32,598 nt of DNA from Nemertoderma westbladi (taxonomy: Eukaryota; Xenacoelomorpha; Nemertodermatida; Nemertodermatidae), in the NCBI GenBank assembly GCA_032718475.1, contig JAUCBJ010006886.1, positions 1-32,598 of the forward strand, given 5' to 3'. Below the pieces are notes generated by a model that was given only the letters and a program-made list of their open reading frames with translations, did no database searches and was not told the origin of the DNA. The stretch's first letter is position 1. Each line of letters starts with the position of its first letter. Below, piece after piece: positions 1 to 10,802 of the stretch. Both the position numbers and the translations under genes were made by a program.

Positions 1-743
1 ATTTTAATTATTTGGTCTGTGGGCTCTGTACTACCTAAGTTGGTGTTATTTAGCTGCCTTCTAACAGCTGGAGGCAAATCAGGCAATTTCTGACGGTGGA
101 ATGTTCTTTTACGTCTACTTGGACGAGATCTATTTCCCTTGCCTTCAGTATCGGTGGTATCGCCTTCCTCAGATGATGTATATCCCTGTCTTTTGGGAGT
201 AGATCGATTCATCATCTGCATATTACTAGCTGCTAACTGTTTATTTATGCAGTCTTGATTCTCCTGAATGTTTTCCAATTCTAATTGGGTGATTTCGTCA
301 GCCGCTTTCCTTTCTGCTTCTGCCACTTTTGTCTCTGCCGCTGCCTCTGCCGCTGCCTCTGCCGCTTTTGCCTCTGCCGCTGCCTTGGCCGCTGCCGCCT
401 TTCTTTCTGCTTCTGCAACTACTACTGCTGCTTTCTTTCTGTCTTCTATACGTTTTTTCCTTACTTGTTCTTCCCTTTCTCTAGCGATGCGGAGTTGTTC
501 ATCGAATTTAGCTTGGTTCGCCGCTAACCTATCCACATCAATCGCATCTAACACAAGTTTGGCTCCTTCGCTATTAGGGCTAAGTCCCTCTAGCCTTCTC
601 CTCAACTCTTCATCTCCCACAAAACGCTGATAGTCTGACAGATAGATATCAATGGCATCCCTCTTATGCGGTTTCTCTGCTGTCGCTTCACTCTCCGTTG
701 TATCTAGTAGACTGTCTGACAGGTTCTGCTTTGCGTCAGACAT
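1..743 (-). CDS. Partial ORF, Ala/Glu/Lys-rich coiled-coil protein, open at the window edge
   Basis: Reading the minus strand from an ATG at 743-741 gives 247 codons with no stop before the left edge, so the C-terminus lies outside the window. Residues 1-30 are acidic and Ser/Thr-rich (starts MSDAKQNLSDS). Residues ~30-75 are mixed and charged. Residues ~75-150 are a long charged helix with RERE and repeated AEA/KAAAEA blocks, a likely coiled coil. A Ser/Thr/Arg-rich tail follows (TSSEEGDTTDTEGKG, then SRRKRTFHRQK). The stretch is clearly richer in GC than its flanks, and its codons keep one frame, which supports real coding. I do not recognise the family. A Gag-like or first ORF of a retroelement is possible because repeat-rich DNA lies directly upstream, but no capsid, zinc-knuckle or enzyme motif is visible. 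A cellular coiled-coil protein is equally possible. The plus-strand Ala/Ser-rich frames here are its antisense shadows. Confidence 0.6.
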   Translation of the reverse strand, partial: MSDAKQNLSDSLLDTTESEATAEKPHKRDAIDIYLSDYQRFVGDEELRRRLEGLSPNSEGAKLVLDAIDVDRLAANQAKFDEQLRIAREREEQVRKKRIEDRKKAAVVVAEAERKAAAAKAAAEAKAAEAAAEAAAETKVAEAERKAADEITQLELENIQENQDCINKQLAASNMQMMNRSTPKRQGYTSSEEGDTTDTEGKGNRSRPSRRKRTFHRQKLPDLPPAVRRQLNNTNLGSTEPTDQIIK

Positions 744-819
744 GTTTGTGTGTACAGTTGAATGTCTACTGCTGTATTACAGTCTGAGTAAGTCTAGTAA
801 CTCAGTATTACCTGCTAGC

Positions 820-1117
820 CTAGTAATTAATTACCGGTACTGCTACTCAGTGTAGCGTGATATATATAATATATTAGAATACCGGTATGCTTATAGTATA
901 TATAACTATTATTACAGACTAGGTTTATCACAGAATACCGGTATAATTTTAGCACAAATATATATAAATATATAATAGGCCTATCGGAATACCGGTATAC
1001 AGCTTACAGTTTGTAGTATATATAATTCTGGACTAGAATTAATTACAAGTACCGGTATAATTTCAGCCTAGATTTATAGAAATAAGATAATAGGCCTATC
1101 GTAAATACCGGTATATC
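820..1117. repeat. ~115-bp tandem repeat, about 2.5 units, with TACCGGTA palindromes
   Basis: The blocks AATAGGCCTATCG (974 and 1089) and TACCGGTATAATTT (936 and 1050) recur at 114-115 bp. GAATACCGGTAT followed by AGTATATATAA also recurs (from 877 and 987). ACCGGT occurs six times here (833, 881, 937, 991, 1051, 1107). It lies just upstream of the minus-strand ORF, so it could be a promoter/LTR-like region of that unit; this is inference. Confidence 0.75.
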
Positions 1118-2049
1118 AATTATTTTAGAATAATTGAATTTCTGAACTTTAGGGTTACTTGGTTACTTTAACTTACTTTATTACCGTTATTTAAGCAGTA
1201 ATCCAACTGATATTGAGACCTAATGGTTTTATGGTATGCCTACTATTTATAAATCGTTGGATTTGATTTATAATATATATACCCGTTTTAATGGGTTTTG
1301 TCTATGTTTGAAATAAATGTTATTATTTCTGGGGAGTAATCACTACACAAAGCGGTGCGCTTTCAGTGAAGTGTTACTTATAGGACACTAAAACAAATAA
1401 TTCTAATTTACCTAAGTTACTTAATACTACAAATTACGTACAATTCGGGTGAGATTACAATCTCTAAATAAACACAAAAATTTACAAAAACACAAAATAC
1501 GAAATTTTTAGGGTAATTTTACAAGAAGTCTACAAACCAGCCTAACAAAGGGTTAGAAATCTGGTTATTACAATGGACAGGGTACTACGGTATTTGAAAT
1601 AATAAGTAGTAGTAAATACACTGCGTTGTCCAGATAGGAAAATACCACCGCCTGACGACCTCTAGCCGTATCGCTATAGGTTCTACGTTATGTATCACGG
1701 AGTGTTCCTACCTAGAAGTTAATAGAGCTAATCGAATGTGCCTATCAACCACTTTACAACACAGATATAATGTCTACACTAATTACTTCGGAAAGTACTG
1801 TACACTAAACCCTAAATTAGGTACAAGTACTTGTACAACAGATAATCAGTAGTTAAATATACTTGAACAGCTAAAAGAACCACGGCATCTGCTGGAGTGA
1901 CCGATGCACAAAATCACCAGTCTTTACCTACGCCGAGCAGCCCGTGTAGTACCGGGGTTAATTTAACAATAGCGGTATGTATAACAAACACAATTACTGT
2001 AGGAACAAACTTGGGGAATGAATGTTGCGGATAATCGCATAAACTCTGA
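1118..2049. other. Gene-free AT-rich stretch
   Basis: No open frame of note on either strand and no RNA gene recognised. Short phrases such as 'gcctaaac' and 'acaaacta' recur in degenerate form and foreshadow the 288-bp repeat that follows. Nothing else supportable. Confidence 0.4.
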
Positions 2050-2625
2050 ATAATAAATATTACGCTACGCGTACAAACTACTCAAACAAAATACAGACCG
2101 AACACTGACAGACTACTATCAAGCCTAAACAAACTACGGTATATGCAGACTCCGAAATGATTAGGGAGTATGCGCTCTAACCCAGTAGTGCGACTTATTC
2201 TTTAGTTGGGGGATTACCTTACAGCGTTCGCTGCCCCTACTGCCTAATCGTACTTAATCGGACAGATGATCTACACACGCGGCAATCCGTTCAGACCTAA
2301 TAACAGCCAGACAACTATCCAGCCTACAAATTATCTAAATAAAATTATACGCTACCCGTACAGACTTACACAAACAAAGTACAGACTAAACGATGGCAGA
2401 CCACTCTCAAGCCTAAATAAACCACAGGACATGCAGACTCCGAAATGATTAGGGAGTATGCGCTCTAACCCAGTAGTGCGACTTATTCTTTAGTTGGGGG
2501 ATTACCTTACAGCGTTCGCTGCCCCTACTGCCTAATCGTACTTAATCGGACAGGTGATCTACACACACTGCAATTCGTTCGGACTTAACAGCAATCAGAC
2601 AACAGCTCAGCCTACAAATCGTCTG
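2050..2625. repeat. 288-bp tandem duplication
   Basis: Two direct copies. ATGCAGACTCCGAAATGATT occurs at 2143 and again at 2431 (offset 288), and the following ~130 bp are nearly identical, including the CAGCGTTCGCTG palindrome and the block ending AATCGGACAG. The outer parts are more diverged: TACGCTACGCGTAC at 2061 against TACGCTACCCGTAC at 2348. The high identity of the core suggests recent duplication or gene conversion. The short frame starting at 2266 merely crosses the repeat. Confidence 0.85.
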
Positions 2626-2751
2626 TACTATCTGATCAGGCTTACACGCCTTCTGTTCAATACTGGCCTACAAATAAATAAAACTTGACAGAAATAAGTA
2701 AACCATATAAAGGTATAAGGGGTGATCAATCCCTAATCCCTTAAACAGCCT

Positions 2752-2869
2752 ACCGGTATGCAATAATCAAATCGAATAATACTAGTGTACTTATACTGAA
2801 GTACCGGTTAGAACAGTTAGGCCTACTGACCTACAGAGTGTACCGGTTCAGGTTTACCGGTTGACCGGT
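2752..2869. repeat. Second cluster of ACCGGT hexamers
   Basis: ACCGGT occurs at 2752, 2803, 2842, 2856 and 2864, five times in 118 bp. With the cluster at 833-1112 it brackets the region upstream of the left-edge ORF. The function is unknown; a protein-binding site array or a shared repeat origin are the simplest ideas. Confidence 0.6.
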
Positions 2870-4129
2870 ACTTTCAACTTTATTGCTCACTGCAACAAAG
2901 AAGCTATATCCTTTAATGTTCGCGCTTTCAGACTTTTGGCAGTTTAACCCACCAAATTAAGATGTCTTCTAGATATTAAATCAGTTTTTAGTCTATGACA
3001 AGTATTTGATTCACTACACTAGTCGAAACCAATCCGTGCGCGACCATTCACCCGCTGGAGATTCCCGGGAGATTGGGTTCGACGGTTTAATTTTATTGCT
3101 ATGTAAGCCTAATGTATTATTCGACTGACAGTATTATATAATCTCTGACAATATTATTTACCTTCGGGAATATTAACAGTTCCTTTAGGACGTGGCGCTT
3201 TATCTACATAAACAGAGTTATGACTTAAACTACTCACAACGATATGGCTTAATTATAATTCACATATATGGCGCATTCTTTAGGAATGCTTCTTTAACAG
3301 ACTCACTCATACACAATGCTGCACAATACTGCACACTAATCTGCCGATCTTCACTGATTTTAGTCACATATAAAAGGAACACAGACTGACTCATGTAGGG
3401 TCTATCAAATAACATTAGATTCACTTCAAACCACTTTAACATAAGTCACAATCGTTTATCTGTAACCCTTCTCTCTTACCTTCGGTATATCAAGAATATT
3501 GGGTTTCGGGGTTATTTATCGTTATTCAAAATATAATTATTCATCAACCATATTATGAAGAACCGACGGTAAATAGCAGTATAAAACAACAATGAAAACA
3601 CTGATTGTTATGAGTTTGCAATGTTTCAGCAGTCAGTATGTATGATCAGTTAGCAGTGATTCCATGAGTTTGATCGGTATGTCAGTTAAAGGATATATGC
3701 CCTTTATAATTAAACCTACTAGTTAGTGTAAGACTAAAAACTGAAAACACGGAGGTGCCAAAAGCCGGTTCTTAGGCTCTGGGCAAAAACATAACACTGA
3801 ACTACTGAGTTTCTGTATATACCTCCAACACAAAGACAACAAACGCTCTGATTGGTCAACCTGAACAACGAGAGAACAGAGAAACAAAGAAACGTCGACG
3901 TGGCAATATCAGCTGCTAGCTGTCGTCATGGTAGCGACACTGTTTTCAAGAGTATCGAGCTTTTACGTCACGGAATTACGGATTATGTCCTCTAAAGTAC
4001 AAATACAGAAGAAATAGCTCTTATGTCCGCTAAAACACCAGTACAGCAAGGACACGGCCTTTTTATGCCTGGTAAACCAACTACAGAGTACTTTACGGGA
4101 AAAATAAGGAAAAATAACCGGACAATTCA
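2870..4129. other. Intergenic, no gene seen
   Basis: No supportable gene. A B-box-like GGTTCGAC occurs at 3077, but no convincing tRNA or SINE fold surrounds it. A CCAAT-like element in inverse (ATTGGTC) lies near 3854. Around 4026-4130 one frame reads like coding (FMPGKPTTEYFTGKIRK) and may be the decayed upstream part of the relic that follows. Confidence 0.35.
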
Positions 4130-4361
4130 GTAAAAGCTTTTACAAAGAAGTTAAGAGAAGCTGCTGTTGGAGTGAGAGCATTAGATCTTCCGGCATATCC
4201 TTGTCATACGCAGTTTTGAGCGCTGTGTGAGAATTGTCTCAGAAGCTTCCCTCTCAGTACTTGGGGTCGAAAGGCGAGATGGGTTCATTCATGCCAGACT
4301 TGAATCTCGTAAAGTCATTCCATAATTTCAATCAAAGAAAGACTTTAAGATACCACAGTAA
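4130..4361 (+). pseudogene. Frameshifted relic of a transposon-type protein (CHTQ...VER signature)
   Basis: One frame from 4130 ends in PAYPCHTQF with TGA at 4217. A one-base shift at about 4217 opens a second frame starting at 4218 that reads ERCVRIVSEASLSVLG, then ERRDGFIHARLESRKVIP, a stop at 4323, then SKKDFKIPQ. From memory, the order CHTQ, VER-like, VSEAS, DG-I--RL-SR is the C-terminal signature of an uncharacterised protein family that is very common in arthropod and marine-invertebrate genomes and usually regarded as transposon-derived. I cannot name its superfamily. The frameshift plus internal stop show it is dead. The N-terminal part is missing or decayed beyond recognition. Confidence 0.55.
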
Positions 4362-5350
4362 TAAACAGTTGTACTTTATATGATTCAAACTTGTATTTGG
4401 TATTCATTAATAACTGTGTTATGTTCTTATTAATATATAATATTGTGATTGTTATATTCTAGAAAGTAATATTCAATTTCTTCATCTCAGAAAACCCGTA
4501 TTCATTATTTGTGGAACATATTTAAGCAAGATGATTCAAAAATTGCTACTCTATTCTTAAAGTATAAAATAACATTTCCAATTATTATAATTTTATAACA
4601 AACTTGACGTAAACTTGTTAGGATTGCTATATCCAGAGAAATACAATCTTGGAATACATTTTTATTTTTTTTTCGTAAAATGTAGATTTTTAATTTCAAA
4701 AAGGCCATAATGGTCACAACGAATAGTCTGAAATTTGTTGTTTGCCTCATTGGTATAAATTTTGCAACAAAACTCCCTGGTCAATTTAGGAATAAAATTT
4801 TTTAAGTTATAATGAAAGATTAAAAACATTTCATGAGCGAAGCAAAAATTTTAATTCCAAAAAAGGTCATTAAGTACAATTCCAAATGGCCTGAAATTTT
4901 TTGATGTCTTATTGGCATCATTTCGCAACTTTCCTACCCCGGTTCCACATCAAATTTGAAAAAATTATTTTTTCGATCCACCCTAATGTACAACAAGTAT
5001 CCTCTAGCCTAAAGGTATCGGTAGATCTATAGCCATTGAAGCTGATTCAACCCCTCTGTCCGTCAGAATGACTGCCAACCTCAGAATCGTCAAAGCCTCA
5101 GGTACAAAGCCTCAGGTACATCAGTGTTATCAGCCCCACCGTTTTTCCTGGGTCCTCAGAAGAATTCCAAATACCCATATATCCCTGACTGAAACCGTAT
5201 GTAGTTGGATACCAATAATATAACCTTTTCCCACACCATACATAGATGGAGTAAAAAGTAATATAGTTTTCTTCAGCATTTAGGCCAGGGATTATGCACA
5301 AAATCCGAGGATGTATTTCCAATGCAGACATCAACATAGGTATAATTTTA
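4362..5350. repeat. AT-rich DNA with a degenerate ~163-bp repeat
   Basis: CTGAAATTTGTTG (4728) and CTGAAATTTTTTG (4891) sit in similar contexts: AAAAAGG-CAT before, and CTCATTGGTATAA/CTTATTGGCATCA with TTTTGCAAC/TTTCGCAAC after. This gives two weak direct copies 163 bp apart, with a possible third near 4560. The open frames at 4505-4750 and 5098-5337 on the minus strand show no recognisable domain and are not called. Confidence 0.4.
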
Positions 5351-5968
5351 TAACGAACCTGTCTTTAGACTGGGTAGTTCTTGTCAAGAGTTGATCCGTT
5401 CAAAAACATGATGTGGTTATGTATGTATGTATATTGCATAACCATCCAATATCTCAAAAACTCAAGCAGGTACGCAAAAATTGTAAACGCGACTATTTAT
5501 CAATTAGTATCTAGTTGTTGAATAAAAAAGTTGGGAACGATTCGATCTGCGATATTCGAAATATTAGCATTATTATCAACATTATGGAACGCGAAATTAA
5601 ATACCCACAACTACACTTTTCAGCTGAACAACATTTCACTACTTATTGTTAATTTGAGTTACGTACTACATTATTATTATATTATTATAGTTCTATCTCT
5701 ATTCAGTCAGTTAGTGTAATGTCAAGCAGTACATCATTTATATATCGTATGTATCTATAGGACCTAATTGTCATCGTTATAATACTGTCATCAACTCTGG
5801 CTAAGCGCAATTGTAATGTAAAGGCTTAGTATAGTTTTGTATAGTTTTTTGGTTGATGCAAGTCATTCTTGGTTTGCATCTTCCAATCCCATCTGTTTCT
5901 GTTCTAGGAGTCTGTTTAAGACAGGTTCGTTTAAAGCTATCTTGATGGCGTTCTAGTTCAAAAGTTGA
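5351..5968 (+). mobile_element. Helitron-like (HINE/DINE type) non-autonomous element, copy D, diverged
   Basis: It starts TAACGAACCTGTC and carries the same ~140-bp 5' block as the copies at 15196 and 19773: TTCTTGTCAAGAGTTGA, a TATG microsatellite, then ATATCTCAAAAACTCAAGCA. It ends with the inverted subterminal GACAGGTTCGTTTA (5930-5943) followed by a decayed stem-loop (AAAGCTATC..GATGGCGTT) and CTAGTT. The interior between ~5490 and 5925 is unrelated to the other copies. Shared ends with different interiors are typical of non-autonomous Helitron-like families. The call rests on structure only; no Rep/helicase is present. Confidence 0.6.
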
Positions 5969-8518
5969 CCATTTAATTAATGCAAAATAAATCTGAGATT
6001 AAAAAACACACACACATGTGAATCTGGCAGTATGTTCTTCTAGGTGATCACCGCCTGCAGAAATGAACCAAATGAATGAATGCTTCCTACAAACTGACGA
6101 CGAGGCCGCGATGCCGTGGGATTATATAAAAAGTGATTCATTGCTAAATTAATTTAAGGCAGCTGTAGCATTAGTTGCTAAAACAACCTTGTAGGAAAAC
6201 CAATTAGCTGTCCTTTCCTGTCCTTTGACCTATAAATAGATATAGATGTTGATATATTGATGGAAAGTATGTAGATTGATTGATTGATCATTTGCGTTAC
6301 CATAATATAGTGATTGGCTGATTTATCAAGATGATTTATCACACCATACACTGGTCAGGTCATCATGAGAACATCTCTGAACTTGACAAGTGTATGGCTG
6401 GCCAAGTAACTCTGGGGAGTTTGTTTCTGCGTATGCTGAACGCATCATACATAGTGGAGGCCAATCATGAATGCATGTGCATAAGATAAATTGACATGTA
6501 CAATATATTATATGTTATCAAAAATAGGAAGCATGAACCTTGGATGGTCAATTATTCCAATTTCAGTGAATGGAATGTAACCGAAACCTTTGGTATAATT
6601 GCTCGATGCAATTGATAAGGCACAATATTCAAGCAAGGTTTGTAAGGTGAGTTCGCTTTCTAAGATGTGTTTGGTTTAAGAATTTTTCGATGTTGCGCTG
6701 CCAATCTTAGGCATTTTTAAACTTTCACATGATTGTTATTGTTGAAACTTGGGACATCTTCATTCGGACATCCTAAAAGTTATGCATTTTAAATTAAGTT
6801 AGGAAAACCATCATCAACATAATGCCCAAGCTAACAGTAATTAAAATCATAGTCTTCTGATACACCATTATTCAGAATTGCGTGAATAAAAACGATAGAT
6901 GGATATACTGGTAATGTGCTTGGCGATATTTTCCTTTTATTCCCAGTAAGATATGATAAACTTGTAGGAACTTTTCTCCTAATATTGAGAGAATCTTTTG
7001 GACTCATTTAGCCATGGGTGATCTTCCACAATAAACCCTTCCATTCTGTTTACCTTGGTTCCCATTTATTAACCAGCCAAAGATGAACACTAGGGTTGTT
7101 GAAATGGTCAAGGCTGCATGCAGCATTTAAATCACTCTGCCCAAACTGTGCTACAATGTCTAGAGATAGAACGTTAGAACCAGGGCCTTCTGGAATGTAA
7201 GCCCATGAATGTCGTCACCACTAGAACAAGTGACTACTTTTCTCTTATAGTTCAGTATTTAGAACTAGGAGTCTACATAATATACAGGAGTCTACATAAT
7301 TCGTTTCCAAGAACGCCAAAACCCTACACATTATTTATTAGTATTCAAATACACTAACATAACAGTGTTGTAGCAGGCATTAACTTACCAAAGTTTGAAA
7401 TCAATCCAATTTTATTAACATATTAACATAATGGGCCTATGGTGTGAATTGTACGGTAAATAATCTCCAGACTAATATAACATTATTCCTATAACAGTGG
7501 GCTGTGTAAAACTCTAATAATCTGTTGGCTACATCCTCCATACTGGATAGGATAGAGATGATTACGGTAGGGGTAGGTGAAGCAAAAAATTACTTGACTA
7601 AATTGGATAGTTTCAAAATAAAGACCCTCATTTCTATTTATATTATGTGATAAAATAATTGAAAAATTATAATATATGAGATATTTATGATAATATATTT
7701 ATGATAAGATATTTAGATATAAGATTTATATAAGATATTAATATAATGTAAATCTTAAATTTCTTTAATAATGTTAAAAAGTCGGTTGTACTAATCAACG
7801 CAACGATATAACAAATTGTTTAAATTTGTTGCATAATGACACCACATTTACTGAACTTTAGCAGAAATTTATCAAAGTAGACGTTCTACGCCATTGTCTG
7901 CATTAAATAAACTATCACGCAGCAGTAGTGCCTATGTTGCTAGGCCCTCCTCCTAGGCTCTTACTGCAGAAAAAAACACTAGAGCCCTTCATGGTTCATA
8001 CACCGATGATAGCCAGGGTTACATCTCGGAGGTAACATCTTATTGCCAAAGCCCATCATGACCTTCAGGCCCAACAGATCAGTTTTACCACTTACACTCA
8101 CATCATGGAACAGATAAGTCTGTGCAAGATCTTGTTCTATGTCAACCGGCTGGTGAAAGGCAACGTGAGTGTCAGCCATTGATATTTCTGACACTGCTCA
8201 TGATAATGCAGTTTAATTTGGAGTTTACATGACTACTCATCCATCATGAATTGTGAAGGAGTTGTATTACAGAAACGGTCGACAATGTAGATGCTTGTCC
8301 TAGTTTTGTGGTAATATGTTACACTCATCAGTGTTCCATAACGGCAAAAGCTTCAGTAACATTAATCTGTTTCCTCAGAATCAAGCCACATGGACCAATT
8401 GAAACCAAGCTTACTTCAAACACATAAACAAAGAAACAAACAAACACATAAACATAAACATAAACAAAGAAACAATGTGATAAAATTCTATCATGTTTGC
8501 ATGATTCTTTGCAATACA
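5969..8518. other. Long gene-free AT-rich region with simple repeats
   Basis: Contains short microsatellites ((CA)n near 6006, GATT near 6275) and a degenerate tandem of TATTTATGATAATATA-like units at ~7660-7745. Another simple A-rich tract of AAACA units lies at ~8425-8475. A frame on the minus strand at 7979-8194 has mixed composition but lacks an ATG start and any recognisable motif. No RNA gene recognised. Confidence 0.4.
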
Positions 8519-8770
8519 TTAACCCTATTTCGACTGGGGGGGGGGGGGGGGGGTAAATCCCACCCTGTCTTGTTTGCCTAGTATCTCGAAATTTTTGTAC
8601 ATCTATTGCCCTGAAACTTTCTGACTTTTAATATTTTTCTATTTGCAACATTTCGTGAAAATTTCGCGATTTTTGGGTAATGGGTTCTCATTTTTGAGGC
8701 ACCTCAAAATGTTGGGTCTCTCAAATTTTTAATTCAACCGAGGGGGGGTAAATTTACCCCACCCTGTTTT
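8519..8770 (+). mobile_element. Left end of a piggyBac-like element with G-tract subterminal palindrome
   Basis: TTAA (8519-8522) is followed by CCCTATTTCGACTGGG and an 18-base G run (8536-8553), then TAAATCCCACCCTG. A second block at 8742-8765 reads GGGGGGGTAAATTTACCCC, a clean palindrome, followed by the same ACCCTG. The layout parallels the complete element at 15967-17540 (TTAA, CCCTATTA, G-tract palindrome). No matching right end (..AATAGGG-TTAA) was found downstream, so it is truncated or rearranged. Confidence 0.5.
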
Positions 8771-8903
8771 TTTGTTTGTTGTCATGTTTATTGCTTTTAT
8801 CGAGTAAAGTTGATTCCTGTGGAGGTGTATAGTATTTCTAATAATGCTTTTGTATATTTTTTAAAGCACCCAAATATGAAAAGTGCAAGTAAATATTTCG
8901 ATA

Positions 8904-9108
8904 TTTAGGTTTCCAAGGGTCCATATTCCTATGGAAATCATTATTTTCAATGATTCTGATTATTTGTCGGTTTTTGGCGGCACCCAGAACATCAAAATTA
9001 CAAGTTTACTTGTAATTTTCATTTTTGAGGTGCCGCCAAAAATTGGCAATGGAGCAGTTCATTGAAAATAATCACTGCCATCGGAATCGCACCCTTGAAA
9101 ACCTATAC
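8904..9108. repeat. Imperfect ~205-bp foldback (palindromic) repeat
   Basis: The centre near 9006 reads ATTACAAGTTTACTTGTAAT. The arms run outward through GGCGGCACC (8978) against GGTGCCGCC (9030), ATTATTTTCAATGA against TCATTGAAAATAAT, and TAGGTTTCCAAGGGT against ACCCTTGAAAACCTA. The arms are roughly 70 percent alike by eye. It could be internal sequence of the neighbouring piggyBac-like element or a separate MITE. Confidence 0.65.
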
Positions 9109-10282
9109 AGTCCCGAAGTATTTAGTTCCAGAAATAATTTTATGTGAATTAAATTTGTGGAACATAATTTCCATCATATTATCAACAACATACATAAATA
9201 CTACTATTTTAGCTTGGTGATGAAAGTTACGGAAAATTTAATCAAATATTTTGTTTTTGATCAGAGCACTCTATTTCCAAACATATATTAACATGCAAGA
9301 TGACGGTATAATTGAATGATTAATAATTGGGGGAGTAGAATGTTGTCTATTCTTGTTTAAGATTCTAGACATTTAGTTTCGTATTTGGAGTGAAATTCTA
9401 CAGATTTTCATATACTTCATGTACTTTCATGTACTGTCTGATCAATATATCATTGCTGAATTCTCATGTTCAGTAATTCCATGGACTTAATCGCGTTTCA
9501 TCAAGAAGGGCGGAAGGGCACTTGAGGATCAGTGTATTTCCAGCGCTTGCTAAAATATATGATATTATTCTGGGGCAGCGTCCTTATTTGTGCACAACCT
9601 GGTTCAGAGCATGCAGGCCCAATGCCTGACTTTAGATGTTCAAGATAATATTTTTAGCCAGAATTTTACCATTCGAGTATACTAGGCAAAATAAATGCAA
9701 ACCTTTTGTTTTATTCATCAACTTTTCAAAATATATGAATAAAAATAGTGAATGTATAGGTGTTGTACAATGTATACTTGTAATGTACGACACAGTATCA
9801 CAATCTGCTGAATCTACTAACTACTCGTTAATCAATGAATATTATGATTATGAAAGCCACTATGATAATAAACAGAATGAAGAAAAGTTTTGAAATGAGT
9901 CACATATGAAAAACGATTTGTTTATTATTTTGGTTAGTGTGTAGCCTCGCTTCGCTGTGACAAAACAAACATTCCGTTGAGTTTCTTATATGTTCTAGAT
10001 CGACAATTTTGAGGTTGATAATTTTGTTTTCCATTGTTTAAAATAATTTGACAGGTAGTTACAGTATGGTGCTTATGGGTAGGCCGCACTAATTTATTTA
10101 TTTATTGTGATTATATGTATATTATTTTGTGTTTATTTATTTACTGTGTATAATTATTTATTAACTGTCGATGTATATTTGATTTGACTAGGACCATTAA
10201 CCGCACCATCAATTTGATTTATTGTGAGATTATATGAAATAGGCGGCGATCCACAAATGTAAGTAATGTTTTGGTTGAAAGT
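9109..10282. other. Intergenic, no gene seen
   Basis: AT-rich with TTTA-type simple repeats at ~10097-10180. The open frame at 9636-9893 has low-complexity composition and no motif. The phrase TAGCCTCGCTTCGCTGTG (9943) resembles GCCTCGTTGCGCTCG at 14551, so a dispersed repeat fragment is likely. Confidence 0.35.
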
Positions 10283-10319
10283 CCCCCCCCCCCCCCCCCC
10301 TCCCCCCTTCTGGGGAGGG
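10283..10319. repeat. Poly-C tract (18 C) with adjoining C/G blocks
   Basis: An 18-base C run (10283-10300), one T, six more C, then TTCTGGGGAGGGAG. It may reflect an old G-tract transposon end like those at 8536 and 17455. Run length in such tracts is unreliable in assemblies. Confidence 0.8.
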
Positions 10320-10732
10320 AGAGACAACCATAAGGTAGATATATGATGCTACTACTACTATAATAATAACTATATTATGTAGAGTAGTAGAGTTATTCAC
10401 TGCGTGTCTCTCTGCATCTGTGTCCACCTTTCAATCCATATCATTACACTAACCCAAAATTATGTTAATCTTATGAATGTAGGTTCCGAGAACGAATATA
10501 AATTACCAACAGCTCATATTATATTATGACAGTGAGTTCCTGTCTAAACAACTACCCACTAAACGGTTAACTACAATGCTGACTACATGATAAAGTTGAG
10601 TCCCAATTTAAAATAAACTAATCTCTCACGAAAACTCCTCGAACAGGAACACGTTGAATGCGCCTATCCTTGCGTATGATCACAATTTGAACAACTACAA
10701 AGAAGACTTAGCCAGACCCAAATGTGGGTCTG

Positions 10733-10802
10733 CCCCCCCCCCCCCCCCCCCCCCCCCAAGTACTACTATCTTCTTTTAATATAGGATAGGGGGGGGGGGG
10801 GG
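10733..10802. repeat. Inverted pair of poly-C (25) and poly-G (14) tracts upstream of the GPCR
   Basis: 25 C (10733-10757), a 31-bp spacer, then 14 G (10789-10802). The two tracts can pair with each other as a hairpin, and each alone can form i-motif/G-quadruplex structures. They lie ~200 bp before the GPCR start codon and ~165 bp before its splice acceptor, so they are probably intronic or promoter-proximal for that gene. The pair may be the collapsed ends of a G-tract MITE. Confidence 0.75.

Noticed and set aside
268-855. Plus-strand Ala/Ser-rich and Cys-rich frames
   Set aside because: They are antisense to the 247-codon minus-strand frame, whose composition and continuity are better; low-complexity Ala runs come from GCN codons read backwards.
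3050-3095. B-box-like GGTTCGAC as a tRNA or SINE
   Set aside because: No box A at the right distance and no cloverleaf by eye.
5098-5337. Minus-strand 79-codon frame rich in Trp/Tyr
   Set aside because: No motif, surrounded by repeat DNA; length is within chance for this composition.
7979-8194. Minus-strand 71-codon frame
   Set aside because: No ATG start, no recognisable domain, no clear splice sites. Composition is plausible for an exon, so it is noted but not called.
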